This document shows, in pieces, positions 24,293 through 32,319 of a DNA stretch of 56,791 bases. The stretch lies in the NCBI GenBank assembly GCA_949840905.1, contig CATKXW010000013.1, forward strand, positions 1 to 56,791, written 5' to 3'. The stretch is from an uncultured Eggerthellaceae bacterium (GTDB taxonomy: Bacteria > Actinomycetota > Coriobacteriia > Coriobacteriales > Eggerthellaceae). Below the pieces are notes generated by a model that saw nothing but the letters and a program-made list of their open reading frames with translations, had not been told where the DNA came from and ran no database searches. The translations under genes were made by a program, and so were the position numbers. The number at the start of each line of letters is the position of its first letter. The stretch's first letter is position 1.

Positions 24293-26890
24293 ATGGCTCA
24301 GCAGATCACCCGACGCAGCTTCGTGCAGGCTGCATCCGTCGCCTCGCTCGGCGCTCTGGGGGCCGGCTGCCTCGGTAGCGCGGCTCTTGGCAGCGTGCCT
24401 GCGGCTAAGGCGCTCGCGGAAGAGGCGGGGAGCGAAGGCGCCTGGGTGCGCACCACCTGTTCGCCCAACTGCACCGGTGCGTGCGGTACCAAGGCCTTCG
24501 TGCACGATGGTCAGATCAAGATGATCGACCCCGCCGCCGACTACCCCTATACGCACTACAACCCTCGTGGTTGTTTGAAGGGCCTTTCCATCAACACGCT
24601 GGTGCACGGCCCTGATCGCTTGACCAAATGCCTGGTGCGCGATGAGGCTTCCGGCGAGATGCGGGAAGCCAGTTGGGACGAGGCTCTCACCGTGGCCGCC
24701 CAGAAGCTGAACGCTACAGCCGAGCGCTACGGGGCCGACTCCATCGCCGTCGAATGGCAAGTGCAGGGTACCGGCCATATCCAGAAAGGTTCGCTGATAC
24801 GTCTGACCAATATGATGGGCTGGTCGGCCATCGGCTGCTACGAGCTCAACGGCGACCTTCCCATGTTCTGGCCCGAGACCTTCGGTTGTCAGAGCGAAGA
24901 GCTAGAGAGCTATTGTTGGGAAGATTCCCGCTATACCATGATATTCGGCAGCAACGTGATGGTCACCCGTCTGCCCGATGCCCACTTCCTGAACTATTCG
25001 CGGGAGGCCGGCGGCAAGGTGGTGACCTTCGACCCGAACTACTGTCCCACCGCTGAGAAGTCCGACGAATGGGTGCAGCTGGCACCCGACACCGACGGCG
25101 CGTTCGCCTTGGCCGCAGCGAAGCACATCATCGACAACGATCTGTACGACCGCGAATTCATGGCCAACTTCACCGACCAGCCCATCCTCATCGACACCGC
25201 CACGGGCAAGCGCATCCTGGCTGACGCGGTGGTGGGCCTTTCGGCAGTGCCCGCACCGGATTATCGCACCAGCTACGTCATGCTGCATGGTGGCACGCCC
25301 TTCGCGGTGGATCCGGAGCATGTGGGCATCACCGCCGATGCCGACCTGGAAGCGGAAGTCGACCTCCCGCTGAAGGATGGCACCACGGCACACGCTCGCA
25401 CCGGCTTCTCGCTCTTGCGCGAGAGCTTGGAACCCTACACGCTGGAATACGCCGAAGAGGTCACGGGCATCCCGGCCGACACCATCGCGCGCATCGCTCG
25501 GGAATGCGCCACCATCAAGCCCATGCACATCATATTCGGCGGCGCAGGTGAGCAGTGGTATCACGGTGATCTGAAGGGCCGCGCCTTGGCCCTTCTGGCA
25601 TGCCTTACCGGCAACATCGGCCAGCTAGGTGGCGGCATCTCCACCTATGTTGGACAGTACAAGACGCGCTTCAACACAGCCAGCTGGTTCCTGCCGCCGA
25701 AGCTGAACAAGAAGAGCTGCGCTTTCCAATACGCGATCACCGGACGCACCCCTGAGATGACCGCCCCGTTCCCCAAAGAGGGCATCCGCGGGCTGGTCAT
25801 CGGCTGGGGCAACCCCTTCGAGCAGCACGACGTGGCCGATTGGCTGCGGCAGGCGCGCGAATCGGGCGAGATAGAGACCGTCATCACCTTCGAGTTCCAG
25901 CACACCAAGACGGTAGACTACTCCGATGTGGTGTTCCCCTGCTCGTCGTGGTATGAGAAGCTGGAGCTGACCACCACGCCTTTGCACCCATGGGTGCAGC
26001 TGCAACAGCGCATGGTCGAGCCACCAGGAGAGGCGGCCGATGAGATATGGATATGCAAGGAGCTGGCGTGTCACCTGAACCCGGATCTGGCCGACCAGTG
26101 GCCCGAGTTCGATCGCGACCAGAGCCAAGAGGTGTCCGAGCAGGTATGCCGTCTGCTGCTGGAAAAGGGCGGCCCCACCATCGACCATCTCACCTTGGAG
26201 CAGCTGCGCGAGGGTCCCGGCAAGCTGGCCCACGCGAACCCGGGCGAGAAGCGCATCCCCTTCTGGGAGCAGGTCCACAACGGCGACCCGTTCCCGACCG
26301 TCTCGCGTCCGAACGCCTACGACGTCACAGCGAAGTTCGTGCGAAGCGGGCGCATCGAGTTCTATCGTGACGAGGACATCTTCCTCAGTCTCGACGAGCA
26401 GCTGCCTTGCTACAAGCCAGCTTTCGTCGACACTGAGTGGAAGGACGACCCCGACGGTCCCCAGAAGTATCCCTTCGCTTACATCACGCGCAACAGCGTG
26501 TTCCGCATCCATTCCACCTACGTGAACGACCCGCTCATGCTGGAGATGCAGGACGAGACGCCCAAGTGCTGGATGAACCCGGCAGACGCCGAACGGCTCG
26601 GTCTGGCATCGGGCGATCTGGTGGAGGTGTACAACAGCCGCGGTCAGGTGACAGCGGCGCTCGTCTGCGACCCTGGGATGCATACCGGTCAAGTGATATT
26701 CGACCAGGGCTGGTGGAGCGAGTATACCGACGGCGATAGCTACAACTCGCTCATCTATCCGTGGATAAACCCCACTAACGAGGTGTATTACGTATCGAGC
26801 GTATGGTCGCCGAACATGGCCTGGAACGAGACGGCGTGCAACGTTCGTCTGCTGCAGAAGGGCGGAGCGCTGAGGGAGGTCATGTCATGA
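24293..26890 (+). CDS. Molybdopterin oxidoreductase, catalytic subunit, Tat-exported, with NarG-like Asp ligand
   Basis: 865 residues of the DMSO-reductase family. Twin-arginine signal TRRSFVQ (Arg7-Arg8) with a hydrophobic stretch to about residue 42, so it acts outside the membrane. [4Fe-4S] ligands Cys56, 60, 64 and 94. In the molybdenum-ligand region CYELNGDLPMFWPETFG, Asp188 lines up with the ligand Asp of NarG (DWYCDLPPASPQTWG), indicating a type II enzyme. C-terminal cofactor domain has GDLVEVYNSRGQV. Start follows CAGGAGGGAT. The ferredoxin and anchor genes overlap it. Substrate unknown; Eggerthellaceae use many such enzymes as terminal reductases for host, dietary or drug compounds. 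Confidence 0.92.
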   Translation: MAQQITRRSFVQAASVASLGALGAGCLGSAALGSVPAAKALAEEAGSEGAWVRTTCSPNCTGACGTKAFVHDGQIKMIDPAADYPYTHYNPRGCLKGLSINTLVHGPDRLTKCLVRDEASGEMREASWDEALTVAAQKLNATAERYGADSIAVEWQVQGTGHIQKGSLIRLTNMMGWSAIGCYELNGDLPMFWPETFGCQSEELESYCWEDSRYTMIFGSNVMVTRLPDAHFLNYSREAGGKVVTFDPNYCPTAEKSDEWVQLAPDTDGAFALAAAKHIIDNDLYDREFMANFTDQPILIDTATGKRILADAVVGLSAVPAPDYRTSYVMLHGGTPFAVDPEHVGITADADLEAEVDLPLKDGTTAHARTGFSLLRESLEPYTLEYAEEVTGIPADTIARIARECATIKPMHIIFGGAGEQWYHGDLKGRALALLACLTGNIGQLGGGISTYVGQYKTRFNTASWFLPPKLNKKSCAFQYAITGRTPEMTAPFPKEGIRGLVIGWGNPFEQHDVADWLRQARESGEIETVITFEFQHTKTVDYSDVVFPCSSWYEKLELTTTPLHPWVQLQQRMVEPPGEAADEIWICKELACHLNPDLADQWPEFDRDQSQEVSEQVCRLLLEKGGPTIDHLTLEQLREGPGKLAHANPGEKRIPFWEQVHNGDPFPTVSRPNAYDVTAKFVRSGRIEFYRDEDIFLSLDEQLPCYKPAFVDTEWKDDPDGPQKYPFAYITRNSVFRIHSTYVNDPLMLEMQDETPKCWMNPADAERLGLASGDLVEVYNSRGQVTAALVCDPGMHTGQVIFDQGWWSEYTDGDSYNSLIYPWINPTNEVYYVSSVWSPNMAWNETACNVRLLQKGGALREVMS

Positions 26891-27609
26891 AGTACGGGAT
26901 GATCATAGATCTGGACCGTTGCATCGGCTGCCGCACCTGCGCGGTGGTGTGCAAGAACCACAACGCCGAGCCGGAGGGCATCTGGTGGAACCGCGTGTTC
27001 GCCAGCGGTGCGCCGAACTACGCGACGGCCGTGGCTGTGGACGGCGGGATGCGCAGCGAGTTTCTACCGGTGAGCTGCCAGCAGTGCGAGAACGCTCCTT
27101 GCGAGACGGCGTGTCCCACCGGAGCCACCTACACCGACGAGAACGGCGTGGTGCTGGTCGATTACGACAGCTGCATCGGGTGTCGCTATTGCATGGTGGC
27201 ATGCCCCTACAACGTTCGCCAGTTCAACTGGCAGAAGCCGCAGGGCATTCCCGCTACCGAGGGCACCTATAGTTACGGGTACCCCTTCGAGGTGCGTCAA
27301 GACGGCAAGCTGGTATATACCCCGGATCGGCCCGAGGGCGTGGTGGAGAAGTGCACCTTCTGCGTGCAGTACACCTCCGAAGGAGGGGACCCTGCTTGCT
27401 GCGTGGCCTGTCCGGCCAATGCGCGCATCTTCGGGGACATCGACGATCCCGATTCGGCGTACAGCCAGTATATGAAGGGCCTCGTCTCTCCGAAAGAGCC
27501 CTATACGCTGGGGGATGAATACCATACCGATCCGAAGGTGGTCTATATGCGGTCGTCGCGCAAGGCGGACGCTCGCGTGGGAAGCGAAGGCGAGGTGACC
27601 GAGCGATGA
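26887..27609 (+). CDS. Four-cluster ferredoxin subunit (DmsB/PsrB type)
   Basis: 240 residues carrying four Cys groups: CIGCRTCAVVC, CQQCENAPCETAC, CIGCRYCMVAC and the CTFC...CCVAC set. These coordinate four Fe-S clusters that wire electrons from the membrane anchor to the molybdenum subunit. No signal peptide; it would be exported with the Tat-tagged catalytic subunit. Translation is coupled through ATGA overlaps to the gene before and the gene after. Length and motif order are normal for DmsB/NrfC-like subunits. Confidence 0.93.
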   Translation: MKYGMIIDLDRCIGCRTCAVVCKNHNAEPEGIWWNRVFASGAPNYATAVAVDGGMRSEFLPVSCQQCENAPCETACPTGATYTDENGVVLVDYDSCIGCRYCMVACPYNVRQFNWQKPQGIPATEGTYSYGYPFEVRQDGKLVYTPDRPEGVVEKCTFCVQYTSEGGDPACCVACPANARIFGDIDDPDSAYSQYMKGLVSPKEPYTLGDEYHTDPKVVYMRSSRKADARVGSEGEVTER

Positions 27610-28826
27610 AAGAGACGTTGTTGGGTCGGAGCGGCAAGGCGTTGCTGGCGTGCGCTATCGCTGCGGCGGTCGGGCTCGGTGCTTGGATCGCCATGATGAA
27701 CGGTGGTCTTCTGGCCACCACCTCCATGAGCAATATCTTCAACTGGGGCCTTCTCATAGCCGTGTTCGCCTTCCTGGTGGGCTTTGGTGCGGGCGGTCAG
27801 TTCGTGGCTTCCTATGTCGTATTAGGGCGGCGCGAGAGGCTCATGCCCTATGCGACGGTCATGCAGGGCGTTGCTGTTGCCGGGGCTGCGGGCGCGGGCG
27901 TGGCGATATTGGCCGACCTGGGTCATCCGCTACATATGTTGGCGTTGCTGATGCATCCGAATCCGGCATCGCCCCTCACTTGGGATATGATCGCCCTTAC
28001 GGTGTTCATCGTGGTGGCCGTGATAGGGTGGCTCGCCCTGGCGCGCGATTGGAAGAGCAAGCGCGTTTGGATGGCGATCGGCCTTGTGGCGGCCCTTGCG
28101 TTGCAAGTGGTGGAAGGGTGTCTGTTCGCCCTGCAATCTGCCCGCGCGTGGTGGCATAGCTTCATCATGCCCGTCGATTTCATCGTGGTCGCCTTCGTGT
28201 GCGGACTGGCGCTGGCGGTCATCGTCAGCGCAGCCTCGAAGCGGCAAGATGCCCTGGGCGCGGCACGCTCCTTCGCGAACCTGCTGTTGGCCTTCGTCAT
28301 CCTGCATGTGGTGCTGTCGCTGATCGAGGTGATCGGCCTGGCGTTCGAGAGCACTGGCGGGGCCGCCATGGCCCTCTCGCTCATCGGGCGCTATATCGTG
28401 CTGTACCTGATCGAGCTCGCGCTGCCTCTGGCCGCGGTCCTCTTCCTGAAGGTGAAGGAGGTCCAAGGCGACCGCGCAGCTCACGACCATCTGATCGGTC
28501 CGTCGAAGAGGGAATATGCGTGGAGCAGCGTGCTGGTGATAGTGGGCATGTTCGCCCATCGGCTGATGCTGCTGTATCCGGCCCTCGGCGGTGCGACGCT
28601 GTTCACGGGCTTGTCGAACCAGCCTTCTGCGGAATGGGCCTACCCGGTCTCGACCGGCTTCTTCGCCGGTGCCCGGGAGACCTGGGCCCTCACCCAAGCG
28701 TATCTTCCCTCGCCAGTGGAATGGTTGAGCGCGCTGCTGCCTTTGGGCATCGCAGGCCTCATCGCGATCCTCGCTTTCGGTATTGCGGCGCGGTGGCACG
28801 ACCGTCGCCCCATGAGCGAGGATTGA
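27606..28826 (+). CDS. NrfD/PsrC-type membrane anchor subunit
   Basis: 406 residues with about ten membrane helices. The GLLIAVFAFLVGFGAGGQF and ILADLGHPLHM segments match NrfD/PsrC anchors, which take electrons from menaquinol and pass them to the ferredoxin subunit. It overlaps the ferredoxin gene by four bases and is the last gene of the operon, closed by a strong terminator. Quinol oxidation with electron delivery outward is the usual direction for a reductase complex. Confidence 0.88.
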   Translation: MKETLLGRSGKALLACAIAAAVGLGAWIAMMNGGLLATTSMSNIFNWGLLIAVFAFLVGFGAGGQFVASYVVLGRRERLMPYATVMQGVAVAGAAGAGVAILADLGHPLHMLALLMHPNPASPLTWDMIALTVFIVVAVIGWLALARDWKSKRVWMAIGLVAALALQVVEGCLFALQSARAWWHSFIMPVDFIVVAFVCGLALAVIVSAASKRQDALGAARSFANLLLAFVILHVVLSLIEVIGLAFESTGGAAMALSLIGRYIVLYLIELALPLAAVLFLKVKEVQGDRAAHDHLIGPSKREYAWSSVLVIVGMFAHRLMLLYPALGGATLFTGLSNQPSAEWAYPVSTGFFAGARETWALTQAYLPSPVEWLSALLPLGIAGLIAILAFGIAARWHDRRPMSED

Positions 28827-28853
28827 AGCCGAGGCGGGCTTCTCCGTTCGCGC

Positions 28854-28899
28854 GAGGGGCACGGCTCCGCATCGGGCATGCGGGCCGCGCCCCTCTTTT
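28854..28899 (+). terminator. Intrinsic terminator of the molybdoenzyme operon
   Basis: Long hairpin: GAGGGGC pairs with GCCCCTC, CGGC with GCCG and CCGC with GCGG, interrupted by single mismatches, followed by TTTTC. It starts 27 bp after the anchor stop codon. Confidence 0.8.
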
Positions 28900-28961
28900 C
28901 ATGTTCGCATGGCTGGACGGACGGGGGTCGGTCGCTGGTCTTGGGAGGAGGCAGGCAGCGG

Positions 28962-29405
28962 TCAGGCAGCGGTGGGCTCCACGATGCTCACAGCATCGCC
29001 TGCTGCGATGCGGCCGCCTTCGAGCACGCGGCAGAACACGCCCTCTCGCGGCATGATGCAGTCGCCCATCTTGTGATAGATGGCGCAATGGGCATGGCAT
29101 TCCTTGCCGATCTGGGTGAGCTCTAGCAGCGCGTTCCCGGCACGGAAGCGCGTGCCCAAAGGCAGGCTCTTCAAGTCGAAGCCCTCCACGACGATGTTCT
29201 CGCCGAACGCTCCGTTTCCCACTGAGGCTCCGCGGGCTTTGAACTCTTCGATGCGCTCGTGGCTGAGCAGGCTCACCTGTCGATGCCAAGGCCCTGCATG
29301 GGCATCACCTTCGATGCCTTGGTCGGCGAGCAGTTCGATGAAGTCCTGTTCTGATTTCTGGATGCCTTTGACGGTGCTGGTGCAAACGGCTTTGACGGTG
29401 CCCAT
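28962..29405 (-). CDS. MOSC-domain protein
   Basis: 147 residues, a stand-alone MOSC domain (the C-terminal domain of molybdenum-cofactor sulfurases, thought to carry sulfur on a cysteine). Features: VKGIQKSE near the start, GIEGDAHAG, RQVSLLSHE, FGENIVVEG, LLELTQIGKECHAHC and MPREGVFCRVL with several candidate sulfur-carrying cysteines. The start at 29405 follows GGAGGG; the longer frame runs into the leader. Its place opposite the molybdoenzyme operon fits a role in cofactor maturation. It has its own strong promoter and a leader of about 115 nt. Confidence 0.87.
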   Translation of the reverse strand: MGTVKAVCTSTVKGIQKSEQDFIELLADQGIEGDAHAGPWHRQVSLLSHERIEEFKARGASVGNGAFGENIVVEGFDLKSLPLGTRFRAGNALLELTQIGKECHAHCAIYHKMGDCIMPREGVFCRVLEGGRIAAGDAVSIVEPTAA

Positions 29406-29524
29406 GGTGCACCCTCCTTCACGGAAAAGCGATGCATCGTACGCCACTCTCGATGCACCCGGTGCAACCATAATGACCCGCATCCCGCTGCACGACGAAA
29501 TCCGGGTAACCACTCTCGGCGTGC
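29406..29524 (-). promoter_or_regulatory. Structured leader of the MOSC gene with repeated elements
   Basis: Read on the minus strand, two stem-loops display the same loop start AGAGTGG: CCG-AGAGTGGTTACC-CGG (29519-29502, with a possible outer GCACG/CGTGC helix) and TGCATCG-AGAGTGGCGTA-CGATGCA (29457-29433). Between them is a TGCACC/GGTGCA palindrome (29454-29466), and GGTGCACC recurs just before the start codon (29406-29413), beside the ribosome site. Could be an RNA switch or a set of operators; I do not recognise the Moco riboswitch with confidence. Confidence 0.45.
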
Positions 29525-29528
29525 TTCG

Positions 29529-29556
29529 ATTATATATCCTCAAAAAGGATAATCAA
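29529..29556 (-). promoter_or_regulatory. Promoter of the MOSC gene with a dyad filling the spacer
   Basis: On the minus strand: TTGATT (29556-29551), 16 bp, TATAAT (29534-29529). The spacer and the edge of the -35 are occupied by the inverted repeat TATCCT-caaaa-AGGATA (29535-29551, plus-strand reading), an ideal repressor position. Confidence 0.7.
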
Positions 29557-29674
29557 GCTCCTTCTTTCCTAGGGGGAGCGCCGATGGGGGATATGCGGCT
29601 GGGGCTTTCTGTGAGTATCGACTTGGGGAGGAGAGAGAGGATGTCTCAGGGGGGGGTCTGAGCGGGCCGATCGA

Positions 29675-30004
29675 TCACCCGTCCGATCGAAGACCCCGTA
29701 GCTTCTTGTGGAGGTATTCGAAGGTCATCAGCGGGTGGCGCACCGCCATGCGCGGGGCAGCATAGGCCATGATGGTGCGGATGCGGTCTTGCGCCTCGCC
29801 GCGTTGGCACTTGATGGAGCAGTCTTGGCAGTTGCCGTCGTGACCGTTCGGGCAAGCGAGCGTGCGCGCCAACGTGCTCTCGATAGCTTCGCGACAGGCG
29901 GGGCAAAGCTCTGTTTCGTCGGAAGGCGCGGGCTCGTGGTGAGCCGAGCAGTAGATGCGCCCGATGGCTTCCAGCGTTCGTCTGTCGCGATCGACCCTAT
30001 CCAT
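29675..30004 (-). CDS. YgbA-like protein (nitrous oxide-stimulated promoter family)
   Basis: 109 residues with the family layout: IYCSAHH near the N-terminus, CPACREAIE, CPNGHDGNC, then CSIKC and a conserved end, RIRTIMAYAAPRMAVRHP. The conserved Cys/His set points to metal or cluster binding. In enterobacteria ygbA is induced by nitric oxide; the molecular function is unresolved. ATG 30004 has no ribosome site but a TATACT box only eight bases upstream, suggesting a leaderless message. It lies between the MOSC gene and mazG, divergent from the latter. Confidence 0.75.
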   Translation of the reverse strand: MDRVDRDRRTLEAIGRIYCSAHHEPAPSDETELCPACREAIESTLARTLACPNGHDGNCQDCSIKCQRGEAQDRIRTIMAYAAPRMAVRHPLMTFEYLHKKLRGLRSDG

Positions 30005-30012
30005 GGGTCTGG

Positions 30013-30039
30013 AGTATAGCGCACAGCCGCGCTCGTCAA
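30013..30039 (-). promoter_or_regulatory. Promoter of the YgbA-like gene, probably leaderless
   Basis: Minus strand: TTGACG (30039-30034), 15 bp, TATACT (30018-30013), then eight bases to the ATG at 30004. Transcription would start at or next to the start codon. Confidence 0.5.
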
Positions 30040-30104
30040 CTTGTACGGATTGATACAATGACTGAAAACGTCCGAATCGCTCCATACGAGGAGGCCTTGC
30101 TCTC

Positions 30105-30935
30105 ATGACGAAGAACCACCCTGCATTCGACGAGTTCGTCGATACCATCGCGGCCCTGCGTGCGCCCGATGGGTGTCCGTGGGACAAAGAGCAGACCCAT
30201 GGTTCCATCGCGTCGAACATGATCGAGGAAGCTTACGAGGCGGTGGATGCCATCGAGGCGGCTGATGTGGCTCACATGCGCGAGGAGCTGGGCGATGTGC
30301 TGTTGCAGGTGGTGCTACAAAGTCAGATAGCAGCCGATGAAGGCGAGTTCACCATCGATGATGTGTGCGAAGAGGTGAACGCGAAGATAGTCCGCCGTCA
30401 CCCCCATGTGTTCGGCGATGTCGCAGCGGGCGATGCCAACGAAGTGCTCGACATGTGGGATCAGGTGAAGCTGCAAGAGAAGGCTGCCGCACCGGCCCAA
30501 CAGGGGTTGCTCGATGGCGTGCCGCGCAGCTTCCCTGCGCTCATGCAGGCCCAGAAGATATCGCGCAAAGCGGCAGCGGTGGGCTTCGAGTGGGAGAGCG
30601 TGGATGATGTGTGGGCCAAGGTCGGCGAGGAGATAGCCGAACTGAAGGAGGCTTATGCAGCTGCTCCGAAATCGCCTAACGGCAAGGTGAGCAAGGATCA
30701 CGAGGGCGCCGCTGTGCGCGAGGTGGAGCTCGAACTGGGCGATGTGCTGTTCAGCCTAGTGAACGTGGGCCGCAAGATGGGCCTCGATGCTGAAGCCGCC
30801 CTGCGGGCCACCTGCGTGAAGTTCCGCGATCGTTGGGCGTTCATGGAGCAACAGGCTGCTGCCCGGGGCGTCGATCTGGAGGCCCTTGACCAGGCGCAGC
30901 TCGAAGCGATGTGGAACGAAGCGAAGCGCGCCTGA
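30105..30935 (+). CDS. mazG: Nucleoside triphosphate pyrophosphohydrolase MazG
   Basis: Hydrolyses NTPs and dNTPs to monophosphates and pyrophosphate, cleaning aberrant nucleotides. 276 residues with two MazG domains: the first holds RAPDGCPWDKEQTHGSI and the metal-binding EEAYEAVDAI...EELGDVLLQ; the second repeats EEIAELKEA...ELGDVLFSLVN (about 170-240). Length fits the two-domain bacterial enzyme. GAGGAGG lies about nine bases before the ATG. Followed by an MFS gene 36 bp later, likely co-transcribed. Confidence 0.94.
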   Translation: MTKNHPAFDEFVDTIAALRAPDGCPWDKEQTHGSIASNMIEEAYEAVDAIEAADVAHMREELGDVLLQVVLQSQIAADEGEFTIDDVCEEVNAKIVRRHPHVFGDVAAGDANEVLDMWDQVKLQEKAAAPAQQGLLDGVPRSFPALMQAQKISRKAAAVGFEWESVDDVWAKVGEEIAELKEAYAAAPKSPNGKVSKDHEGAAVREVELELGDVLFSLVNVGRKMGLDAEAALRATCVKFRDRWAFMEQQAAARGVDLEALDQAQLEAMWNEAKRA

Positions 30936-30971
30936 GCGCGCTTCGGTGAAGCCGATCGGAAGAGCAGCGTC

Positions 30972-32285
30972 GTGGCAGCCGTCGACCCCCGCGTTTACAA
31001 GGCCATATTCCGCGTGAAGAGCGCCTATGCCTTCGACATAGGCGGCTTCCTCATGCGCCTGTACTGCTATATGACCAACATCGGCGTGGTGTCGATGCTC
31101 ACCTTGGCGGGGTACTCGTTCTTCGAGGCGGGGCTGGTGGCATCGGTCATCGCCTTGGCCGTCTTCCTCATCTCGCCGCGCATCGCCAAGCTGATCGACG
31201 AGCGCGGCCAAGGGCGCATCATCCCGAAGGTGGCATGTCTGCCCGTGGCGGGCACCATCGCCATGATCGTGGCCGTACTGGCCCAGGCCCCGCTGTGGAT
31301 GCTGTTCCCCTGCGCGGTGCTCATGGGCGGCATCGCCGGCCCTCAAGCCCTCGTGCGCGCCCGCTGGACCTACCTGCTGCGCACCGGGCGCCTGCAGGAC
31401 CCGCCTGAGCTGCGCGTGGCGTTCTCCTACGAAGCGGTGCTCGACGATATCGCGTTCATGATCTCACCGGCGCTGTCCATCTTCCTCGCTTCGGCCATCA
31501 TGCCGGTGGCGGGTTTGGCAGTGGGCGTTTGCGCCTATGCGGCCGGAGCGGCGCTGCTCACCGTCTCGCGCTCCACCGAGCCGGCGCCCGGTTGGGCCCG
31601 GGCCCATGGCGAGGAGACGACGAAGGCTGCTGAAGCGGCGGCAGAAGAGCCTTCCCTTCCTGAAGGGGAGGAGGCCCAGGAAGGCCTCGCTCTCCCTTCG
31701 GCAGCGCGCCCTAAGAGCGTGTTCCGCACCTCGGCGGTCGTGCGCGTCATCTTCCTCATGCTGTTCTTCTTGGGCGCGTTCTTCGGCTCCCTCGACTCCA
31801 CCGTCATCTCGCTGGCCGAAGAGCTCGAACAGCCCACCATCGCTTCGATGGTGCTCATGGCCCAGGCGTTCACCTCCATCGTAGTGGGTTTTCTGTTCGG
31901 CATGGTGCGACTGCGGGTGGCGCAGTACGCGCAGCTGGTCATAACGGCGGTGCTGTTCGGCACGGCCTTCGCGATGTCGGCCTTCATCGACTCGGCGTTC
32001 TTGCTGTTCGCCATCACCGTGCCAGCATCGTTGTTCTATGCGCCGTTCCTCATAACGGCGAACGCCACCTGCGAGCGAGCGGTGCCGGGCAGCCAGCTGA
32101 CCGAGGCCATCACCTGGATAAACGCCGGCGTCACCGGCGGCATGACCGTAGGCCCCACCCTCGCTGGTACCCTCATCGACGCTTTCGGCACCCAGACGAG
32201 CTTCGTGGCGAGCGGGGCTCTGGCCGCCATGGTGGCCGTGGTCGCCCTGTTGGCGCTGCCCCTGCTCAAGCGGAACGTGCGCTGA
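30972..32285 (+). CDS. MFS transporter
   Basis: 437 residues with about 12 membrane segments and a long Glu/Ala-rich cytoplasmic loop (about 210-250). Starts with GTG. The pattern (SRxAKLIDERGQGRIIPKV between helices 2 and 3) is that of an MFS permease of uncertain subfamily; no substrate can be assigned. It follows mazG by 36 bp and precedes an EamA transporter gene. Confidence 0.8.
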   Translation: MAAVDPRVYKAIFRVKSAYAFDIGGFLMRLYCYMTNIGVVSMLTLAGYSFFEAGLVASVIALAVFLISPRIAKLIDERGQGRIIPKVACLPVAGTIAMIVAVLAQAPLWMLFPCAVLMGGIAGPQALVRARWTYLLRTGRLQDPPELRVAFSYEAVLDDIAFMISPALSIFLASAIMPVAGLAVGVCAYAAGAALLTVSRSTEPAPGWARAHGEETTKAAEAAAEEPSLPEGEEAQEGLALPSAARPKSVFRTSAVVRVIFLMLFFLGAFFGSLDSTVISLAEELEQPTIASMVLMAQAFTSIVVGFLFGMVRLRVAQYAQLVITAVLFGTAFAMSAFIDSAFLLFAITVPASLFYAPFLITANATCERAVPGSQLTEAITWINAGVTGGMTVGPTLAGTLIDAFGTQTSFVASGALAAMVAVVALLALPLLKRNVR

Positions 32286-32319
32286 CCCCATGCGCGACGC
32301 CTGCGGAATCTGATATATC

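Noticed and set aside
24312-24370. Lipobox in the Tat signal of the molybdenum subunit (GALGAGC)
   Set aside because: The residue three before the Cys is Gly, not Leu or a similar residue, and the exported DMSO-reductase-family subunits are normally not lipoproteins.
29406-29524. Moco riboswitch upstream of the MOSC gene
   Set aside because: Position fits, but I cannot match the conserved core by eye, so I list only the observed hairpins and repeats.
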